Source of the DNA: Haematobia irritans
Taxonomy: Eukaryota; Arthropoda; Insecta; Diptera; Muscidae
Direction: 5' to 3'
NCBI RefSeq assembly: GCF_050003625.1
Contig: NC_134397.1
Coordinates: 198,793,063-198,857,062, forward strand
Length of the DNA: 64,000 nt
Below are positions 54,083-64,000 of the stretch, piece by piece. Each line of letters starts with the position of its first letter. Position 1 is the first letter of the stretch. The translations under genes and the position numbers were made by a program. The notes beneath the pieces were generated by a model. It saw only the letters and a list, made by a program, of their open reading frames with translations. It did not search any database and was not told where the DNA came from.

Positions 54083-55122
54083 TTTATACCCTCCACCACA
54101 GGATGGGGGGTATATTAACTTTTTCATTCCGTTTGTAACACATCGAAATATTGCTGTAAGACCCAATAAAGTATATATATTCTGGGTCGTGGTGAAATTC
54201 TGAGTCGATCTAAGCATGTCCGTCCGTCCGTCTGTTGAAATCACTCTAACTTGCAAAGCGGCCATATCGGATCACTTTTACGTATAGCCCTCATATAAGC
54301 CGACGCTCAGATTTAACTTGCGGGGCCTCTTGGAGGATCAAAATTCATCCGATCCGGTTGAAATTTGGTACATGGTGTAAGTATATGGTCTCTAAGAACC
54401 ATGCAAAAATTGGTCCATATAAGTCCATAATTATATAGCCCCCATATACAAACCGATCCCCAGATTTGGCTTGCGGAGCCTCTAAGAGAAGCAAATTTCA
54501 TCCGATCCGGTTGAAATTTGGTACGTGGTGAAATTTGGTACATTGCGCTAGTATATGGCCGCTAACAACCATGCAAACAACCGATCCCCAAAAATAATCT
54601 ACCAAAATTTAATTTCTATAGAAAATTTTGTCAAAATTTTATTACTATAGAGAATTTTGTCAAAATTTTTTTACTATACAAAATGTTGTCAAGATTTTTT
54701 TTGTAGAAAATTTTGTCAAAATTTTATTACTATACAAAATTTTGCCAAGATTTATTTCTATAGAAAATTTTGTCAACATTTTATTTCTATAGAAAATTTG
54801 GTCAAAATTTTATTGCTATAGAAATTTTTGTCAACATTTTTTTCTACAGAAAATTTTGTCAAAATTTTATTTCTATAGAAAATTTTGTCAAACTGAATTA
54901 TATACGTATTTAATCGGCTGTTTTTTTTTAATATATACCCCGTATGGACTAACTTATTGTGTAGACGGTATTAAGATGTTTTAAAATAACTTGCCATCGG
55001 TAAGTGTTAGCGCAACCCAAGTAATTCGATTGTGGATGACAGTCTTTAGTATAAGTTTTTATGCAATCCATGGTGAAGGGTACATAAGATTCGCCCTGGC
55101 CGATCTTACGGCCGTATGTGCA
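54083..55122 (-). mobile_element. P-family element, complete copy with both ends
   Basis: Read leftward: palindromic end (ggccgtaagatcggccaggg-like, 55122-55090), about 200 bp of unique leader (accctccaccatg-like, accgtctacacaataagtt), an inverted SAT29 block (54600-54893), about two core units of roughly 153 bp, the gacggacggacggacatgct word, and the right end (tggtggagggtataaaaaa, 54083). It shows the full order: palindrome, leader, satellite, core repeats, right end. No protein. Confidence 0.85.
54600..54893 (-). repeat. SAT29 block inside P copy
   Basis: 29-bp satellite in the opposite orientation to the neighbouring blocks (ttttatttctatagaaaatt), matching the orientation of its host P element. 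Confidence 0.9.
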
Positions 55123-55140
55123 GAGAAGGAATATGATCAT

Positions 55141-55284
55141 CTCAAACATGTTTCAAGAGCAAAATGTTATTTTTGGATGGTGACCAAGTAGAATGTTTGT
55201 CGCAGAATTGTTGTCAAATGGTCACCATCCATGTTAAATGGTCACCATCCAAAAATAATATTTTGCTCTTGAAATATGTTTGAG
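55141..55284. repeat. long near-perfect hairpin
   Basis: Arms 55141-55186 and 55239-55284 are 46 bp with two mismatches (ctcaaacatgtttcaagagc at the outer end, ggatggtgacca at the inner). The 52-nt spacer carries an additional tggtcaccatcc. It may be a foldback MITE or a hairpin RNA source. No neighbouring gene. Confidence 0.85.
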
Positions 55285-55544
55285 GTTTTTTACTTTGGCT
55301 TTTACAAAATCGAGATTTTTCTTTGACAAATTTGTAAAATACCGTTAGTAAATAAGTTTGTTAAAAACTGTCTCAAAATATTAAAATACTTTTTCTAAAC
55401 TGCTGTACCCTAAATATAATATCGGCTCAAAACTGTATACACCAAAGGTACTGAATCATTCACGGGGATACCACGGTACTGACCAAAGAGAAAAAGTATT
55501 CAAAAAGTACCATAGTATGTTACTGCATTTGGCATCCCTGATAT
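55285..55544. other. noncoding, nothing recognised
   Basis: AT-rich spacer between the hairpin and a Q tail fragment. Confidence 0.4.
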
Positions 55545-55573
55545 GCACTAACTTATACAGTGTGACGCAGGGT
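55545..55573 (+). repeat. Q-family terminal scrap
   Basis: tatgcactaacttatacagt then gtgacgcagggtata, the Q right end, directly abutting the left end of the next P element. Confidence 0.7.
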
Positions 55574-56441
55574 ATAACAAGTATATACGGCCGTAAGTTC
55601 GGCCAGGCCGAATCTTATATACCCTCCACCATAGATTGCGTAGAAACTTCTACGAAAGACTGTCATCCACAAATTTCAACTCAATCGGATGAAATTTGCT
55701 CCTCCAAGAGGCTCCAAAACCAAATCTCGGGATCGGTTTATATGGGGGCTATAAATGATTATGGACTGATATGGACCACTTTTGGCACGTACCAAATTTC
55801 AACCGGATCGGATGAATTTTGGTTCTCCAAAAGGCACCGGAGGTCAAATCTGGTGATCGGTTTATATGGGAGCTGCTTATAATTACGGACTGATAGGAAC
55901 CAATTCCTGCATGGGTGTTGGATACCATATACTAACATTTCAACCGGATCGGATGAAATTTGCTTCTCTTAGAGGTTCCGCAAGTCAAATCGGGGATCGG
56001 TTTATATGGGGGCTATATATAATTATGGACCGATGTGGACCAATTTTTGCATGGTTGTTAGAGACCATAACTTACACCATGTACCACATTTCAGCCGGAT
56101 CGGATGATATTTGCTTCTCTTAGAGGCCTCGCAAGCCAAATTTGGGGGTCCGTTTATATGGGGGCTATACGTAAAAGTGGCCCGATATGGCCCATTGCAA
56201 TACCATCCGACCTACATCAATAACAACTACTTGTGCCAAGTTTCAAGTCGATAGCTTGTTTCGTTCGGAAGTTATCGTGATTTCAACAGACGGACGGACG
56301 GACGGACATGCTCAGATCGACTCAGAATTTCACCACGACCCAGAATATATACTTTATGGGGTCTTAGATCAATATTTCGATGTGTTACAAACGCAATGAC
56401 AAAGTTAATATACCGCCCATCCTATGGTGGAGGGTATAAAA
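55574..56441 (+). mobile_element. P-family element without satellite
   Basis: Both ends present: acaagtatatacggccgtaa with TTCGGCCAGGCCGAA at the left, cctatggtggagggtataaa at the right. About three core units in between. SAT29 is absent and most of the leader has been deleted. Confidence 0.88.
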
Positions 56442-57719
56442 ATCTCCAAAACAAATTTTATTATTTTTCAGCGTGTGACTTTGTATGTTGTACAAAGATT
56501 ACCAATATTCGTTATAGCTGTTAACTGTGTGCAACATATCAGGGCATAAAATAATTGCGTTACATGCGTTTTGAAAATAGTTCAAGGTACAACTACACAA
56601 CATATACCAGGTAGTGAATTCCTAACTTCATTTACATATACACCAAAAATACACACAATTGCTACATGTTTGACAATTTTTCCGCAATTCCTAATTATGC
56701 AATTGCCATCGAAATTATGCAATATCGATTTTATGAAAATATTAAACCATAAATGTCAAAGTAAATATGTGAACCAACCATATTGGACATCCCATCCATG
56801 GTGGGCTGCAGGTAGAGCTACAGCTAATGGTTACAATATCCGTGGCATATCCGTTCATTAATTGCATATGCGTAACCAGTGAATATGGACAACCGAATGG
56901 TGGTAGAGGCGACTGGTGCTTGGTTTTTGGACACGTTTACAGGGCACATGAATGTCATTCAATTACACGCTGGAGGGGAAAAATCCCTAAAGCATAGAGC
57001 AGAAATGGAAATGACCATAATTGAAATTCATATGAGGTTTTTTGAAATTATCAAAATACAAAATCAATTGTAAATTCCTGAATTTCTATTACAACTTTAT
57101 TGCAATCAAATTGGTATTGAATTTGGTTTAAATTATTTTTTGATATATCCAATAACATGGAATAGTGAGTGTTGAGTTTACAAAATTTCACCCGAAATTG
57201 TCAATAAATAAATGATTGCTAGTTTCCAGAAATTTTGAGTTCACAATCTCATTTTGTATTCCTTTAGCAAAGTTTGTCTTTTTGGCTATTTAACATGCAT
57301 TTACGATGAAATTATTTTAAAAATTTCATTTTTCTTCTTTAATTTCAATTTCGTTTCTCATAATCTGGCTTCTTGTTGGGTGGGGGAGACGCCACTTGCT
57401 AATGCGTTTGCCTCCCTTCTCCAGTCAATCAATCACATTTTCAAGGTGCGTAAAACAATTTTGGCATTATAATTATTTAAGATTGAGCCAAACAGACTTC
57501 GTTTTAGTACAATATTTTTTGTTGTTTTTTTTTTTTAATGTTAAAATTATGTATCAAAATTTACATATCGATTAGCTTAACATTGTTGCACGCACTTCTT
57601 TACATGATTCGTGTAATGATGCATGTAGAATAACCTTAAACAGATCTAGAGAAGGTAGACCTATGCTAACTGTAATCTGGCTGAGGTTGTTCAATTCTGT
57701 ATCTCTTAAATTAACAATA
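56442..57719. other. noncoding, nothing recognised
   Basis: Open frames at 56571-56861 (96 codons) and 56879-57073 (64 codons) have no recognisable domain, start context or neighbouring splice structure. I do not call them genes. Confidence 0.45.
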
Positions 57720-60055
57720 ACAAGCATATACAGCAGTAAGTTCGGCCAGGCCGAATCTTATGTACCCTCCACCATTGATTGCGTAGAAACTTCTACTAAA
57801 GACTGCCATCCACAATCGAATTACCTGGGTTGAGGTAACACTTGCCGATGCCGTCTTCTAAATTGTAAGTTAGACCATACGGGGTATATATTAAACAAAA
57901 AAGGCCGATAAAATACGTATATAATTCAGTTTGACAAAATTTTCTATAGAAATAAAATTTTGACAACATTTAATAAAATTTTGACAATATTTTCTATAGA
58001 AATGAAATTTTAACAAAATTTTCTATAGAAATAAAATTTTAACAAAATTTTCAATAGAAATAAAATTTTGACAAAATTTTCTATAGAAATAAAATTTTGA
58101 CAAAATTTTCTATAGTAATAAAATTTTGATAAAATTTTCTATAGAAATAAAATTTTGAGAACATTTTTTTATAGAAATAAAATGTTGACAAAATTTTCTA
58201 TAGTAATACAATTTTGACAAAATTTTCTATAGAAATAAAATTTTGATAAAATTTTCTATAGAAGCAAAATTTTGACAATATTTTCTATAGTAATAAAATT
58301 TTGACAAATTTTTCTATAGTAAAAAAATTTTGATAAAATTTTCTATAGATATAAAATTTTGAGAAAATTTTTTATAGAAATAAAATTGTGACAACATTTT
58401 CTACAGTAATAAAATTTTGACAAAATTTTCTATAGAAATAAAATTTTGATAAAATATTCTATAGAAGTAAAATTTTGACAAAATTTTCTAAAGAAATAAA
58501 ATTTTGACAAAATTTTCTATAGTAATAAAATTTTGACAAAATTTACTATAGAAATAAAATTTTGATAAAATTTTCTATAGAAATAAAATTTTGACAACAT
58601 TTAATAAAATTTTGACAATATTTTCTATAGAAATGAAATTTTAACAAAATTTTCTATAGAAATAAAATTTTAACAAAATTTTCAATAGAAATAAAATTTT
58701 GACAAAATTTTCTATAGAATAAAATTTTGACAAAATTTTCTATAGTAATAAAATTTTGATAAAATTTTCTATAGAAATAAAATTTTGAGAACATTTTTTT
58801 TATAGAAATAAAATGTTGACAAAATTTTCTATAGAGACAAAATGTTGACAAAATTTTCTATAGAAATAAAATTTTGATAAAATTTTCTATAGAAGCAAAA
58901 TTTTGACAATATTTTCTATAGTAATAAAATTGTGACAAATTTTTCTATAGTAAAAAAAATTTTGATAAAATTTTCTATAGATATAAAATTTTGAGAAAAT
59001 TTTTTATAGAAATAAAATTGTGACAAAATTTTCTACAGTAATAAAATTTTGACAAAATTTTCTATAGAAATAAAATTTTGATAAAATATTCTATAGAAGT
59101 AAAATTTTGACAAAATTTTCTAAAGAAATAAAATTTTGACAAAATTTTCTATAATAATAAAATTTTGACAAAATTTACTATAGAAATAAAATTTTGATAA
59201 AATTTTCTATAGAAATAAATTTTTGACATTTTCTATAGAAATAAAATTTTGACAAAAATTTTCTATAGAAATAAAATTTAACAAAATTTTCTATAGAAGT
59301 ATACTTTTGATAAAACTTTCTATAGAAGTAAAATTTTGACAAAATTTTCTATAGAAATAAAATTTTGACAATATTTTCTATAGAAATAAAACTTTGATAA
59401 AATTTTCTATAGATAGAAAATTTTGACAGCATTTTCTATACAAATAAAATTTTGCAAAATTTTCTATAGAAATAAGATGTTGACAAAATTTTCTATAGAA
59501 GTACAATTTTGATAATATTTTCTAAAAGTAAAATTTTGACAAAAATTTTCTATAGAAATAAAATTTTGACAAAATTTTCTATACAAATAAAATTTTGACA
59601 GCATTTTCTATACAAATAAAATTATGACAAAATTTACTATAGAAATAAAATTTTGAGAAAATTTTCTATAGAAGTGAAATTTTGATAAAATTTGCTATAG
59701 AAGTAAAATTTTGATAACATTTTCTATAGAAATAAAATTTTGCCAAAATTTTCAATAGAAATAAAACTTTGATAAAATTTTCTATAGAAAAAAATTTTGA
59801 CAAAATTTTCTATAGAAGTACAATTTTGATAACATTTTCTAAAAGTAAAATTTTGACAAAATTTTCTATAGAAATAAAATTTTTAGAAAATTTTCTATAA
59901 AAATAAAATTTTGACAGCATTTTTTATACAAATAAAATTTTGACAAAATTTTCTATAGAAATAAAATTTTGAGAAAATTTTCTATAGACATAAAATTGTG
60001 ACAAAATTTTCAATAGAGATTAAATTTTGAGAAAGTTTTTAGAGTAATAAAATTT
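57720..60055 (+). mobile_element. P-family element, left end and large satellite
   Basis: Left end acaagcatatacagcagtaa with TTCGGCCAGGCCGAA, leader (accgtcttc region ends taaattgtaagt), then 2.1 kb of SAT29. The core and right end are missing. A foldback MITE and a new P left end follow. Confidence 0.85.
57931..60055. repeat. SAT29 satellite block, largest
   Basis: About 70 units of 29 bp, including variants ctatagtaataaa and ctatagaagtaaa. Higher-order copying is visible: 57967-58160 is repeated almost exactly from 58596 onward, about 629 bp apart. Confidence 0.93.
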
Positions 60056-60056
60056 T

Positions 60057-60171
60057 GTTGTTGTTTTTTTGATTTCAGCTTAAAACCATACATTGACTAA
60101 ACTACAAGTGTAGCTTAACCAACAGAGGAAAAGAATGTTTGTCAAATTTATTTGGGCAAAGCTGAAATCAA
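60057..60171 (+). mobile_element. foldback MITE, decayed copy
   Basis: tttgatttcagcttaaaacc, then actaaactacaagtgtagct and aaccaacagagg, match the 17240-17370 element (opposite strand). The right arm keeps only gctgaaatcaaac. It sits at the end of SAT29. Confidence 0.8.
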
Positions 60172-61050
60172 ACAAGTATATACGGCCGTAAGTTCGGCCA
60201 GGCCGAAGCTTATGTACCCTCCACCATGGATTGTGTAGAAACTTCTACTGAAAACTGTCATCCACAATCGAATTACTTGAGTTGCGGTAACGCTTGCCGA
60301 TGGCAAGGTATCTTAAAACTTCCTAACACCGTCTTCTAAATTACAAGGTAGTCCATACGTAGTATATATTAAACTAAAAAAGGCCGATTTAATACGTATA
60401 TAATTAAGTTTAAAGTTTCTATAGAAATAAAATTTTGAAAACATTTTCTATAGAAGTAAAATTTTGAAAAAATGTTCTATAGAAATAAAATATGGAAAAA
60501 ATTTTCTATAGGAATAAAATTTTGACAAAATTTTCTATAGAAATACAATTTTGACAAAATTTTCTGTAGAAATAAAATTTTGTCAAAATTTTCTATAGAA
60601 ATAACATTTTGACAAGGTTTTCCATAAAAATAAAATTTTGGTAGATTATTTTTGGCTCGAGTGGCAACCATGAATATGAACCCATATGGACCAATTTTTG
60701 TGTGATTGGGGATCGGCTATATATAACTATAGACCGATATGGACCAATTTGGGCATGGATATTAGCGGCCTTATACTAACACCACGTTGCAAATTTCAAC
60801 CGGATCGGATGAATTTTGCTCCTCCAAGAGGCTCCGAAGATCAAATCTGGGGAACGGTTTATATGGGGGCTATATATAATTAGGGACCGATATGGACCAA
60901 TTCTTGAGTGTTTGTTAGAGACCACATTCTAACACCATGTTCCAAATTTCAACCGGATCGGATGAATTTTGCTCCTCCAAGAGGCTCCGGAGGACAAATC
61001 TAAGAATCGATTTATATGGGGGCTCTATATAATTATCGACCGATATGGAT
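60172..61050 (+). mobile_element. P-family element, truncated at right
   Basis: Left palindromic end, leader, a short SAT29 block (about 60415-60640), then the transition ttggtagattatttttggct and about three core units. It stops in unrelated AT-rich sequence at about 61050 without the right terminus. Confidence 0.85.
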
Positions 61051-61244
61051 TAGAATTAAAAAATTAGAATTAAAAATTCTTAAAAAAGTCTTTAGCGCTA
61101 TATGAAGTTTAAGAAAGATACAATTCAAGAAAAATTTACTTATTTGAGGAACTTTTGAACTCAATTTAGCAAACTTCGCCCATTTTGGGACAACATGCAC
61201 TATTTTCATATTAATTAAAATTGTGTACTTTATTTGTATAAATC

Positions 61245-62021
61245 TATATACCCTCCACAATAGGATGGGGGTGTATTAACTTTGTCATTCCGTTTGTAAC
61301 ACATCGAAATATTGCTCTAAGACCCCATAAAGTATATATATTCTGGGTCGTGGTGAAATTCTGAGTGGATCTAAGCATGTCCGTACGTCCGCCTGTTGAA
61401 ATCACGCTAATTTCCGAACGAAACAAGCTATCGACTTGAAACTTGGCACAACTAGTTGTTACGTATAGCCCCCATATAAACGGACTCCCAGATTTAACTT
61501 GCGGAGCCTCTAAGAGAAGCATATTTCATCCGATCTGGCTGAAATTTGGTACATGGTGTTAGTACATAGTCTCTAATAAACATGCTGAAATTGGTCCATA
61601 TCGGCCCATAATTATATATAGCCCCCATATAAATGGACCCCCAGATTTGGCTTGCGTAGCCTCTAAGAGAAGCATTTTTCGCGCGATATGGTTGAAATTT
61701 GATACGTGGTGTTAAAATATGGTCTCTAACAACCATGCAAAAATTGGTCCATATCGGTCCATAATTATGCATATCCCCCATATAAACCGATCCCCAGATT
61801 TGACCTCCGGAGTATCTTGACGGAGCAAATTTCATCCGATCCGGTTGAAATTTGGTACCTGGTGTTAGTATATGGCCTCTCGCAACCATGCAAAAATTGG
61901 ACCATATCGGTCCATAATTATATAACCCCCATATAAACCGATCCCCAGATTTGACCTCCAGAGCCTCTTGGCGGAGCAAAATTAATCCGATCCGGTTGAA
62001 ATTTGGTACGTGGTGTTAGTA
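61245..62021 (-). mobile_element. P-family element, right part (inverted)
   Basis: Starts at the inverted right end (tataccctccacaatagg), contains the acatgcttagatc word inverted, then four or five core units of 153 bp, open in the minus frame across 61494-61979. Interrupted at TA 62020-62021 by a mariner; continues at 63226. Confidence 0.88.
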
Positions 62022-63225
62022 ACAGGTTGGCTGATAAGTCCCCGGTCTAACAGAGAAAAACACATTTTTTTGTCAAAATTAGATTTTATTATTCAACACA
62101 GTTCCCTTCAAGAGCGATATAACGATTATACCGATTTTTTGATACCATTTTGGTAGTACTCCTTCGGTTTTGCCTCAAAATAGGCCTCAGTTTCGGCGAT
62201 CACCTATTCATTGCAGCCAAATATTTTCCCTGCGAGCATCCTTTTGAGGTCTGAGCACAAGAAAAAGTCGCTGGGGGCCAGATCTTGAGAATACGGTGGC
62301 AATTCGAAGTCCAATTCATGAATTTTTGCCATCGTTCTGAATGACTTGTGGCACGGTGCGTTGTCTTGGTGGAACAACACTTTTTTCTTCTTCATATGGG
62401 GCCGTTTTGCCGCGATTTGGACCTTCAAACGATCCAATAACGCCTTATAATAGTCACTGTTTATGATTTTTTCCCTTTTCAAGATAATCGATAAAAAATA
62501 TTCCATGCGCATCCCAAAAAACAGAGGCCATTACTGTCGATTGGACTCAGGAGTGTAGTGATGGAGCCATGTTTCATCCATTGTCACATATCGACGGCAA
62601 AACTCGGGTGTATTACGAGTTAACAGCTGCAAACACCGCTCAGAATCATCAACACGTTGTTGTTTTTGGTCAAATGTGAGCTCGCGCGGCACCCATTTTG
62701 CACAGAGCTTCCGCATATCCAAATATTGATGAATGATATGACCAACACGTTCCATTGATATCTTTAAGGCCTCTGCTATCTCGATCAACTTCATTTTACG
62801 GTCATTCAAAATCATTTTGTGTTTTTTTTATGTTTTCTTCGGTAACCATCTCATTCGGGCGTCCACTGCGTTCACCGTCCTCCGTGCTCATTTCACCACG
62901 CTTGAATTTTGCATACCAATTAATTATCATTGATTTCCCTGGGGCAGAGTCCGGAAACTCATTATCAAGCCAAGTTTTTGCTTCCACCGTATTTTTTCCC
63001 CTCAGAAAACAGTATTTTATCAAAACACGAAATTCCTTTTTTCCATTTTTTTCACAATAACAAAAGTTGCTTCACAAAAGACGCTCTATCTCACAAACTA
63101 ATTGACTTACAGACGTCAAATTTTGACACGAATCATTTGAAGGTTGGTACTAAATAAAAATAATATGCATTTAATACTAGCGACGCTATCTATGTGTCAG
63201 ACCGGGGACTTATCAGCCAACCTGT
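62022..63225 (-). mobile_element. Himar1-like (irritans subfamily) mariner
   Basis: 1204 bp, with inverted ends acaggttggctgataagtcc followed by ccggtct on both sides, which match the Himar1 terminal repeat as I remember it. TA duplication at 62020-62021 and 63226-63227. Removing the element and one TA restores ggtgttag-TA-tatggcctct as in neighbouring P units. The length is slightly below the roughly 1.26 kb I recall for intact Himar1. Confidence 0.95.
62089..63046 (-). pseudogene. irritans-type mariner transposase pseudogene
   Basis: Recognisable in order: KYCFLRGKNTVEAKTWLDNE, FKRGEMSTEDGERSGRP, MILNDRKMKLIEIAEALKIS, CAKWVPRELTFDQKQQRVDD, MDETWLHHYTPES (first Asp), HQDNAPCHKSF (second Asp), APSDFFLCSDLKRML (third Asp). 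This is strongly Himar1-like. Lesions: a one-base loss right after the ATG shifts frame; a deletion after TPESNRQ removes about 20 codons; a small in-frame loss shortens the second-to-third Asp spacing from 34 to 31; a stop lies near 62203; the C-terminus is damaged. Inactive. Confidence 0.93.
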
Positions 63226-64000
63226 TATATGGCCTCTCACAACCATGCAAAAATTGGTCCATATCGGTCCATAATTATACAACCCCTATATAAACCGATC
63301 CCCAGATTTGACTACCGGAACCTCTTGGAGGGGCAAATTTCATCTGAACCGGTTGAAATTTGGTACATTGCGCTAGTATATGGCCGCTAACAATCATGCC
63401 ACAATTGGTCCATATCGGTCTATAGTTATATATAGCCGATCCCAAATCACACAAAAATTGGTCCATATCGCCAACAAAAAAAAATCTACCAAAATTTTAT
63501 TTCAATAGCAAATTTTGTCAAAGTTTTATTTGGAAATTTTTGTCAAAATTTTATATCTATGGAAAATTTTTTCAAAATTTTATTTCTATAGAAAATTTTG
63601 GCAAAATTTTATTTCTATAGAAAATGTTGGCAAAATTTTATATCTATAGAAAATTTTGTCAAAATTTTATTTTTATAGGAAATTTTTCCAAAATTTTATT
63701 TCTGTAGAAAATTTTGTCAAAAGTTTATTTCTTAGAAAATTTTGTCAAAATTTTATTTCTATAGAAAATTTGGTCAATATTGTATTTCTATAGAAAATTT
63801 TGTCAAAATTGTATTTCTATAGAAAATGTTGTCAACATTTTATTTCTATAGAAAATTTTGGCAAAATTTTATTTCTATAGAAAACCTGGCAAAATTTTTT
63901 GCTATAGAAAATTTTGCCAAAACTTTATTTCTAAAAAAAGTTTTCCCAAAATTTTATTTCTATAGAAAATTTTGCCAAAATTTTATTTCTATAGAAAATT
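63226..64000 (-). mobile_element. P-family element, continued to window edge
   Basis: Resumes tatggcctctcacaaccatg, completes about one and a half core units, passes the transition near 63480 (atctaccaaaattttatttc), and enters inverted SAT29 that runs off the end of the window. Confidence 0.88.
63481..64000 (-). repeat. SAT29 block inside P copy
   Basis: 29-bp units in inverted orientation (ttttatttctatagaaaatt), the same orientation relation to P as at 54600-54893. Truncated by the window end. Confidence 0.93.

Noticed and set aside
56571..57073. Two consecutive open frames (96 and 64 codons) as a gene
   Set aside because: No recognisable domain, signal, splice pattern or codon bias. Length is within what random AT-rich DNA gives.
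61494..61979. 161-codon frame as a host gene
   Set aside because: It is three to four P core units in tandem. The same words recur in every P element.

Overview
This window is nuclear DNA of a higher fly, most likely a muscid (house fly, stable fly or horn fly group). The evidence is spliced insect Osiris-family genes, a dipteran tRNA-derived SINE, and a mariner whose ends and protein match what I remember of the irritans-type mariner Himar1 of horn fly. The species is inferred, not shown. The window is gene-poor and AT-rich, and most of it is layered repeats.

Host genes: I can support three protein-coding genes, all on the minus strand and all of the Osiris (DUF1676) family of insect secretory/cuticle-associated proteins. 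Osiris gene 1 (3232-4034, 2 exons, 244 aa) and gene 2 (14396-15309, 2 exons, 280 aa) are close tandem paralogs. Gene 3 (42708-48229, 4 exons, 254 aa) is more divergent, and its last exon, which carries the family's AQxLAYxxY motif, lies beyond a 4.5-kb intron full of repeats. All three share a TATAAAA box about 34 nt upstream of a predicted start A. They look like part of the clustered, same-strand Osiris locus known from other insects.

Repeat layers. (a) SAT29, a 29-bp satellite, forms blocks at 1-1638, 16.7-17.5 kb, 18.1-21.6 kb, 52.7-54.1 kb, 54.6-54.9 kb, 57.9-60.6 kb and 63.5-64 kb. (b) Three related interspersed families, here named P, Q and R, share a 153-bp tandem core open for 51 codons per unit, a GC-rich palindrome at one end and a TATACCC-type motif near the ends. 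SAT29 sits inside P and also inside Q. (c) TA-flanked DNA elements: two copies of one family (M) lie in opposite orientation at 31388-34459 and 36353-39828, and shorter copies lie at 5121-6095 and 6830-7258. (d) Four Tc1/mariner insertions or remnants of at least three lineages: an intact DD41D transposase at 31884-32969, a broken DD34D element at 29481-30768, a broken Himar1-like element at 62022-63225, and decayed remnants at 24272-26000 and 43826-44240. (e) MITE-like families with CCCAGCAAAA ends, Tc1-like ends, CACTGAAAAA ends and a foldback. (f) SINEs and two degraded non-LTR retrotransposons: a Jockey/LOA-like copy split across 16.5-23.5 kb and a CR1-like fragment at 34.46-36.1 kb.

Region by region: 0-2 kb is SAT29 with a SINE; 2-5 kb is gene 1; 5-13 kb is M, R, MITE and Q repeats; 13-15.5 kb is gene 2; 16.5-23.5 kb is retroelement plus satellite; 23.6-31 kb is nested SINE, mariner and MITE; 31.4-40.5 kb is the opposed M pair inside a P element; 42.7-48.4 kb is gene 3; 50-52.6 kb is a large TIR element; 52.7-64 kb is P/Q elements, SAT29 and the Himar1-like mariner. 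Nothing suggests a prokaryotic or viral system. The most unusual features are the shared P/Q/R core with embedded satellite, and the opposed M pair whose arms serve as empty-site controls for each other.
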